In this document: positions 59,127 through 64,000 of the stretch, in pieces
Layout of the letters: the number at the start of each line of letters is the position of its first letter
Position numbering within the stretch: the first letter of the stretch is position 1
Origin: Arthrobacter koreensis
GTDB lineage: Bacteria > Actinomycetota > Actinomycetes > Actinomycetales > Micrococcaceae
Length of the DNA stretch: 64,000 nt
NCBI RefSeq assembly: GCF_009193255.1
Contig: NZ_WACG01000001.1
Span: 558,001-622,000 of the forward strand
Reading direction: 5' to 3'
Translations under genes and position numbers: made by a program
Notes under the pieces: model-generated
Told to the model about the DNA's origin: nothing
The model's input: the letters and a program-made list of their open reading frames with translations, nothing else
Database searches by the model: none

Positions 59127-60554
59127 GTGCCTATCTCGCTCACCGATCTGCTGTCCGCCAAAGACCTGGACCTCGCCATCCGCGGCAGCGCTGCCGTCAC
59201 CCCGGTACCGGTCCAGTGGGTTGCGGTCACCGAACTCGAAGACCCTTCCCCCTTCCTCAGCGGAGGGGAGGTGGTGCTCACCACCGGAATGCGCCAGCGG
59301 ACCGGAGCCGTGCAGCGCCGGTTCGTGGAGAGCGTGCACCGTGCCGGTGCCCTGGCGATCGGCTTTGGAACCGGCCTGAGCCTGGAACGGGTGCCCGGCC
59401 CCCTGCTCGAAGAAGCAAACCGGCTGGGCCTGCCGGTGTTCGAGGTCCCCTACCGTACCCCGTTCATCGCGGTGGGCAAGCTCGTGGCCGATGCCCTTTC
59501 CGCGGACCATGTTGAACAGCTCCAGGAGCTGCTCTCCGGGCACCAGGTCCTCGCCAAGGCGCTGCTTTCGGGCCGCGGGCTGACCGGCCTGCTGAAGGAC
59601 CTGGCCGGAATCCTGGGAACCGACGTAGCCCTGCAGCAGTACGGCGCCGAGGTCTTCTCCACCAGCCTCCGGGCAACCGGCCCGGGCACGCAGACCGCCT
59701 GGCACCGGTTGCCGATCGCCACGGGCATGAGGGACCGCTGCACGCTTTCCGTCGCCAAGCCCTTCGGCCATCCGGACCTGCTTGCCTACGCGCAGAGCCT
59801 GATCAGCGTGGAGCTGAACAACCAGGCCCGGCGGAGGGTCAGCGAACGGGCAGTCAACGGCCAGCTGCTCGATGACATTGTGGCGGGCAAACTCACGGGC
59901 CAGGATGCCGTCCACCGCCTCCGGGCCGCCGGGGTCAGCACGGAACGGCGGCAGCTGACGCTCCTGGTGGAAGCCGGGACCGCGCAGGCCAAGCTGCTCG
60001 CCTCCCTGCCCCTGCCCCCGGCGCTGCAGGACGCCGTGAGCGCCACCTGCGAGGAGCGGCTGGCCGTCTGGGTTCCCGACGGCGATCCGGCCGTCCTCGC
60101 AGCGGAGCTCGGCGACTACCTGCAGGAAGCCGGGATCCCGGCCAAGGTGGGCGTGGGAGGCGCATACGCCGAACCCGCCGGCCTGCGCTGGGGATATTAC
60201 GAGGCCAAGGAAGGCCTGCTGCGCGGGGCCGCCGTCAACGAACCGGACCGGCTGAGCCTGGCGTCGCTCCTGATGGCCAGCCGTGACGTTCCGCTGGCCG
60301 ACCTGGCGGCGGAGGCGCTGGATCCGCTGCTGGCCTTCGACGCGGCCCACGACGCCGAGCTGGTCCCGACGCTTGAAAAGTACCTGGCCGTCAACGGTTC
60401 CGTGGCGAAGGTGGCCCAGGCACTGGGCCTGCACCGGAATACCGTCCGCTACCGGCTCACGCAGATTGCGGACCTCTCCGGGTATGACCCGGCCGTGACT
60501 GCCGACCGCGTGCATCTGTACCTCGCACTGAGTGTGCGGCGCCTCACCGCCTAG
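59127..60554 (+). CDS. PucR family transcriptional regulator
   Basis: 475 residues from a GTG at 59127 (VPISLTDLLSAKDLDLAIRG). The N-terminal PucR sensor domain (~1-120) has LSGGEVVLTTGMRQ; a middle GGDEF-like/CdaR region follows; the C-terminal HTH is TLEKYLAVNGSVAKVAQALG and LHRNTVRYRLTQIADLSG. Such regulators activate catabolic genes. It is divergent from gabT with a shared 170-bp region and likely controls it in response to GABA or a related metabolite. Confidence 0.88.
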   Translation: MPISLTDLLSAKDLDLAIRGSAAVTPVPVQWVAVTELEDPSPFLSGGEVVLTTGMRQRTGAVQRRFVESVHRAGALAIGFGTGLSLERVPGPLLEEANRLGLPVFEVPYRTPFIAVGKLVADALSADHVEQLQELLSGHQVLAKALLSGRGLTGLLKDLAGILGTDVALQQYGAEVFSTSLRATGPGTQTAWHRLPIATGMRDRCTLSVAKPFGHPDLLAYAQSLISVELNNQARRRVSERAVNGQLLDDIVAGKLTGQDAVHRLRAAGVSTERRQLTLLVEAGTAQAKLLASLPLPPALQDAVSATCEERLAVWVPDGDPAVLAAELGDYLQEAGIPAKVGVGGAYAEPAGLRWGYYEAKEGLLRGAAVNEPDRLSLASLLMASRDVPLADLAAEALDPLLAFDAAHDAELVPTLEKYLAVNGSVAKVAQALGLHRNTVRYRLTQIADLSGYDPAVTADRVHLYLALSVRRLTA

Positions 60555-60645
60555 GCAGCCCGCCCCTGTCCCGGGCCGCGGAAGCGCGGCTTCGGCCGGG
60601 CGGCGCGGTTTTGTGCCGGTTTAGGCCGGACTTTACGCTGTAGGG

Positions 60646-61278
60646 ATGGACTTGCCAGCTAAGCCCGCCAGGACCCTTCACTGGGCGGGCATTGACGACC
60701 CCGGACGCCGGGATTCCGCGGTCGTATCCTTTCGCGAAAGCGAGCTGGCCGCCAGCGGCACATCCACCTGCGACGACTACTGTGTCACCTGGTCCCTGTC
60801 CACCTCCCCCGGCTGGGTCACCCGCAGGCTCGAGGTCAAGGTGACCGGGCAAGGCTGGTCCCGTTCACTGGAACTCGTCCGGTCCATCGACGGGCGCTGG
60901 GATTCCCACGCAAGCACCAGCGGAAGCGTGGACCTGCCCGCCCCCGGCATTGAGGATCCAAGGTCCCTGGACAATGCCCAGGACTGCGACCTTGGCCTCT
61001 GCCCGCTCACGAACACCATGCCAATCCTGCGGCTGGACCTGCTCAACAACTCAGCCCCGCCGGATGAGACCAGGCTGACCATGGCGTGGGTGGAGGTACC
61101 CAGCCTCCGGGTCCTTGCCAGCGAGCAGGTGTACTCCCAGGTGTCCCCCTACCGGGACGAACGCGGCAGCGCGATTGTCCTCTACTCCTCCGATTCCGGC
61201 GGGTTCACCGCCGAAATTACCGTGGATTCCGACGGCGTGGTGCTGGACTACCCCGGCCTGGCCCGCCGCACTGCCTGA
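60646..61278 (+). CDS. Putative glycolipid-binding domain protein (DUF1089)
   Basis: 210 residues. It has the layout of the family: WAGIDDPGRRDSAVVSF near the N-terminus, VTWSLSTSPGWVTRRLEVKV, DGRWDSHASTSGSVDLPAPG and CPLTNTMPILRLDLL in the middle, then a beta-rich C-terminus ending LDYPGLARRTA. The fold of the PA1994-like group is related to lipoprotein glycolipid carriers. Function untested; no neighbour indicates the ligand. Confidence 0.75.
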   Translation: MDLPAKPARTLHWAGIDDPGRRDSAVVSFRESELAASGTSTCDDYCVTWSLSTSPGWVTRRLEVKVTGQGWSRSLELVRSIDGRWDSHASTSGSVDLPAPGIEDPRSLDNAQDCDLGLCPLTNTMPILRLDLLNNSAPPDETRLTMAWVEVPSLRVLASEQVYSQVSPYRDERGSAIVLYSSDSGGFTAEITVDSDGVVLDYPGLARRTA

Positions 61279-61371
61279 GAGGCCGGGGCCTGGACCCCTG
61301 CACGTCAGGGACCGTCCCCGCCCGCGGCTAGGATAGAAGTTCGTCCGTCTGCAACGTTGGAGCCCCCCGCA

Positions 61372-61794
61372 ATGAGTGAAATGTTCCTCGATAAATTCCG
61401 TGCCCTGGTCCCGAAGTACCTCGAGGACAATTGGCGTCCCGAAGACGGGCTGAGCGCCGATGAACTCGACGAGATGCTCGATGAGCATGACTTCTCCATC
61501 CCGCTCGTCCTGCGTGAGTTCTACCTGGCGCTGGGCGGCTGCGAGGACCTCATGGAGGCGTACCACTTCTTCTGGGATCCGGACGAGCTCGAACTCGAAG
61601 ACGGGTTCCTGCTGTTCCTGGAGGATGAGGACGAGAAGTTCGCCTGGGGCTTCCGTGCCGGCCAGCTGGACGTTCCGGACCCCATCGTCTGGCGGCGGAA
61701 CAACGCGCGCGGCGAATGGCAGAGCGAAGAAGGAACGTTCAGCGAATACGTCTTTGACATGTTCGAGTGGGTCTTCGAAGACGACGAGGACTAA
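61372..61794 (+). CDS. SUKH (SMI1/KNR4) domain-like protein
   Basis: 140 residues from the ATG at 61372, with GGAG 9-12 nt upstream; a TTG five codons earlier is less likely. Very acidic. IPLVLREFYLALGGCEDLME and YHFFWDPDELELEDGFLLFL, then WRRNNARGEW, have the pattern of the SUKH fold (LPxxLxxFYxxxGG...). SUKH proteins are often immunity proteins against contact toxins; here it stands alone with no toxin nearby, so a housekeeping or orphan role is equally likely. Confidence 0.65.
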   Translation: MSEMFLDKFRALVPKYLEDNWRPEDGLSADELDEMLDEHDFSIPLVLREFYLALGGCEDLMEAYHFFWDPDELELEDGFLLFLEDEDEKFAWGFRAGQLDVPDPIVWRRNNARGEWQSEEGTFSEYVFDMFEWVFEDDED

Positions 61795-61803
61795 GGCCCG
61801 AAC

Positions 61804-61847
61804 GCAGAACGGCTGCCCGGTGGAAACCGGGCAGCCGTTCTGCTTTT
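61804..61847. terminator. Strong terminator between convergent genes
   Basis: An 18-bp perfect stem (61804-61821 with 61826-61843) and a 4-nt GGAA loop, followed by TTTTAA. It lies between the SUKH-like stop and the convergent polyprenyl synthase stop. Confidence 0.9.
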
Positions 61848-61873
61848 AAGGGTTTTGAGGCTGGTTCAGCCGA

Positions 61874-62932
61874 TTAGGCTTCGCGCTCCACGACTGCTTC
61901 AGCGAAGGCCGCGAGCGAGGACTTGATGACCGAGTCCGGCATCGGTGCCAGCGCCGCGACCGCGTCGGCGGCCCACTGGCGGGCCACCTCCCAGGCTTCG
62001 GCGGTGGCGCGGTTGCCGCGGACGGCCGCGACGGCGGCGGCCAGCGCCTCGTCGGAGGTCAGGTCAGAATCCACGAGCTCCAGCACAGCAGCTGCTTCAG
62101 CGTCCCCGGCGGCAGCGTTGCGGCGCAGCAGCAGCACCGGCAGCGTGGGCACGCCTTCCCGCAGGTCCGTTCCAGGAGTCTTGCCGGACTTGTCCTGCAG
62201 GCCCGCAACGTCAATGACGTCGTCGGCGAGCTGGAAGGCCACGCCCACCTTCTCGCCGTAGTCCACCATGATTTTCACGGTCTGCGGATCTGCTCCGCCA
62301 AACAGCGCGCCCAGCTGGCCCGAGGCCGCAATCAGCGATCCGGTCTTCCCCGCAATGACGGAGAGGTAGTGGGCCAGGGGATCTTCGCCGTCGGCCGGCC
62401 CCATGGTCTCCTGCAGCTGGCCCATGACCAGGCGCTCGAAGGTGCGGGCCTGGATGCCGAGGGCTTCGGCGCCCAGGAGCGAGACCAGTGAGGATGCCCG
62501 GGCAAAGATCAGGTCGCCGGTCAGGACGGCAACGGAGTTCCCCCAGACTTCGTGTGCGGTCGGTGCACCGCGGCGCACGGGCGCGGAATCCATCACGTCG
62601 TCGTGATAGAGGGTGGCAAGATGCGTCAGCTCAACAACGACGGCGGCCATTCGCACCTGGTCATTGCCCGGGTTCGGGCCCAGGTGGGAAGCAAGCAGGA
62701 CCAGCAGCGGGCGCACGCGCTTCCCGCCCGCCTCCATCAGGTGCCGGGAGGTTGCGTCCGCGAAGGGGTCCGAATTGGCGATCGCCTCGCGCAGTTCCTC
62801 TTCGACCTTTTCCAGGCCGGCCACAATGGCTGGGCCCAGGACGGGATCTTCCGCGAGCGGGGTGAACCCGGGAGGCAGCGCCATCTCGGCGTCCCCGAGG
62901 GCATCCGGGCTGGCATTGGTGGATTCAGTCAC
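61874..62932 (-). CDS. Long-chain polyprenyl diphosphate synthase
   Basis: 352 residues. First aspartate-rich motif YHDDVMDSAPVRRG (DDVMD), second QLADDVIDVAG (DDVID), with GGKRVRPLLVLLA before them. The residues before the first motif are small, which allows long products. It is distinct from CrtE (34,897) and sits beside a geranylgeranyl reductase-family gene, so its likely role is the menaquinone side chain (C40-C50). It is on the same strand as, and 39 bp downstream of, the reductase gene. Confidence 0.9.
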   Translation of the reverse strand: MTESTNASPDALGDAEMALPPGFTPLAEDPVLGPAIVAGLEKVEEELREAIANSDPFADATSRHLMEAGGKRVRPLLVLLASHLGPNPGNDQVRMAAVVVELTHLATLYHDDVMDSAPVRRGAPTAHEVWGNSVAVLTGDLIFARASSLVSLLGAEALGIQARTFERLVMGQLQETMGPADGEDPLAHYLSVIAGKTGSLIAASGQLGALFGGADPQTVKIMVDYGEKVGVAFQLADDVIDVAGLQDKSGKTPGTDLREGVPTLPVLLLRRNAAAGDAEAAAVLELVDSDLTSDEALAAAVAAVRGNRATAEAWEVARQWAADAVAALAPMPDSVIKSSLAAFAEAVVEREA

Positions 62933-62971
62933 TGTTCAAGGCTAACTTCTCGTGGGGACGGGTTGGCAGGG

Positions 62972-64000
62972 TCAAACTCTGGCATTGCGGCCCGCGCCCT
63001 GAACGGGCTGCGGCGCGCCGTCCTGGTTGGAGGCGGCCGGAACCAGCATTTCCATCAACGCAATCACTCTATCCTCGATCCGCCGCGGCGAGTCGTCCGT
63101 GAGGTTGGCCAGCATCCGGACCACGAATCGCATCAGGACGGGGATTGGCATGCCGGTGCGCAGCGCCAGCTTCATCACGGCGGGTTTGCCGATGAGGCCG
63201 GCGAAGACGCGGCCCAGGGTGAAGTGGCTGCCCCACTCGGACCGGACGCGTCCGGCGTAACCCTCCAGCGCGGCGTCGTACGCCGCCTCCGGTGCCAGGA
63301 TTCCGGGGGTCCTGCGGGCCTGTTCGGCGGAGACGATGTAATCGGCCGCGAAGCGCGCGGACTCCATGGCGTAGGAAATGCCCTCACCGTTGAACGGGCT
63401 GACCATGCCGCCCGCATCGCCAAGCAGCAGCAGCCCGGGCGAATAGTGCGGGGTGCGGTTGAAACCCATCGGCAGGGCTGCGCCGCGGATCTCCCCCACC
63501 TGGTTTTCCGGGGTGAACCCCCATTCAGCGGGCATGCCGGCAGTCCAGTCGCGCAGGACCTGGCGGTAGTCGAGGCGGCCGAATTCCTTGGAGGAGTTCA
63601 GGATGCCCAGGCCGACGTTGGAGGTCCCGTCACCGACGCCGAAGACCCAGCCGTACCCCGGCAGCGGGTTGCCCGCGGCGTCGGGCAGTTCCAGCCAGCC
63701 TTCCATCCAGTCATCGTTGGTGCGCGGGGACGTGAAGTAGGTGCGCACGGCAACGCCCAGCGGACGGTCATCGCGCTTTTCGAGCCCCAGGCTCAGCGCC
63801 GTGCGGGTGGAGTTGCCGTCTGCGGCCAGCACGACGTCGGCGGTGAATTCCCGCACCTCGCCCGTTTTCCGGCCGTTTTCGTCAAGGACATTCGCGACGA
63901 CGCCGCGTACCCGCCCGTCGTCGTTCCGGAGTGCCTCGGTGACGCTGTGGCGTTCAAGGATGCGGGCACCGGCAGCGCGGGCATGCTCCGCCAGTTCCTC
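62972..64000 (-). CDS. Geranylgeranyl reductase family FAD-dependent protein, 5' part outside the window
   Basis: The frame is open to the window edge (343 codons before the stop). The reading continues past the last internal Val start (63,856), with EELAEHARAAGARILERHSV at the edge. TADVVLAADGNSTRTALSLG, PGYGWVFGVGDGTSNVGLGI and LLLGDAGGMVSPFNGEGISY AMES are the flavin and GD motifs of the geranylgeranyl reductase family, which includes mycobacterial MenJ (reduces one menaquinone isoprene double bond). The N-terminal FAD GxGxxG motif lies beyond position 64,000. Confidence 0.88.
   Translation of the reverse strand, partial: EELAEHARAAGARILERHSVTEALRNDDGRVRGVVANVLDENGRKTGEVREFTADVVLAADGNSTRTALSLGLEKRDDRPLGVAVRTYFTSPRTNDDWMEGWLELPDAAGNPLPGYGWVFGVGDGTSNVGLGILNSSKEFGRLDYRQVLRDWTAGMPAEWGFTPENQVGEIRGAALPMGFNRTPHYSPGLLLLGDAGGMVSPFNGEGISYAMESARFAADYIVSAEQARRTPGILAPEAAYDAALEGYAGRVRSEWGSHFTLGRVFAGLIGKPAVMKLALRTGMPIPVLMRFVVRMLANLTDDSPRRIEDRVIALMEMLVPAASNQDGAPQPVQGAGRNARV

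Noticed and set aside
1-64000. CRISPR arrays, insertion sequences, rRNA genes
   Set aside because: I saw no evenly spaced direct repeats with unique spacers, no transposase with DDE or HUH motifs, and no rRNA-like sequence. Repeats in the MMPL coiled coil and the GGTGCC cluster are not CRISPR.

Overview
This window looks like a chromosomal segment of a high-GC actinobacterium, most likely Micrococcaceae (Arthrobacter or a close relative). I infer this from the GC-rich third codon positions, the frequent GTG starts, the DUF4193 protein, and the complete decaprenoxanthin-type (C50) carotenoid operon crtE-crtB-crtI-crtYe-crtYf-crtEb with a divergent idi. The polyamine/GABA catabolic block fits the same group. 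The assignment rests on recognition by eye; no database search was possible.

Layout. Positions 1-12.4 kb hold housekeeping genes: the start of a DEAD-box helicase, a MOSC protein, a GT87 mannosyltransferase-like protein, a cbs-metB pair, an AlkA-type glycosylase, an ammonium transporter with a C-terminal P-II-like domain, glutathione-independent formaldehyde dehydrogenase, thioredoxin, a MarR regulator and tRNA-Tyr. Then comes yajQ, whose 3' end is the attachment site of a 10.2 kb integrated element (12,844-23,067). The element is bounded by a perfect 20-bp direct repeat. It carries a tyrosine integrase, an HTH partner, an excisionase, a run of tiny overlapping genes, a RepA-like AAA ATPase broken by an in-frame TAA, a P27-type terminase small subunit, a ribbon-helix-helix/unknown gene pair with its own operator-like repeats, and four more small HTH proteins near attR. 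There is no large terminase, portal, capsid or tail gene. This gene set resembles a phage satellite (PICI-like) and is the most novel part of the window.

Positions 23-30.7 kb hold a histidine phosphatase, HtpX, an MFS exporter, an MBL hydrolase, two translationally coupled alpha/beta hydrolases, and a Fur/PerR-type regulator just upstream of a catalase. Positions 30.8-37.3 kb are the carotenoid locus: GGPP synthesis, phytoene synthase and desaturase, lycopene elongation to C50, heterodimeric cyclase, idi, and a nearby GT2 glycosyltransferase. Positions 37.3-43.7 kb carry a TerC-family protein behind a yybP-ykoY-like (Mn2+ riboswitch) leader, a DUF4193 protein, and a TetR-MMPL exporter pair.

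Positions 43.8-50 kb form an alcohol/aldehyde oxidation cluster: an aldehyde dehydrogenase, a zinc alcohol dehydrogenase and a DUF779 protein, with a DHA2 exporter and a GAF-domain regulator nearby. Positions 50-61 kb carry a ferredoxin-NADP reductase, RarD, and a probable putrescine-to-GABA route: putrescine-oxidase-like flavoenzyme, universal stress protein and APC permease in one operon, a TetR regulator with a palindromic operator, then gabT with a divergent PucR regulator. The window closes with a glycolipid-binding-domain protein, a SUKH-type protein, a second polyprenyl diphosphate synthase and a truncated geranylgeranyl reductase-family gene, which suggests menaquinone side-chain synthesis.
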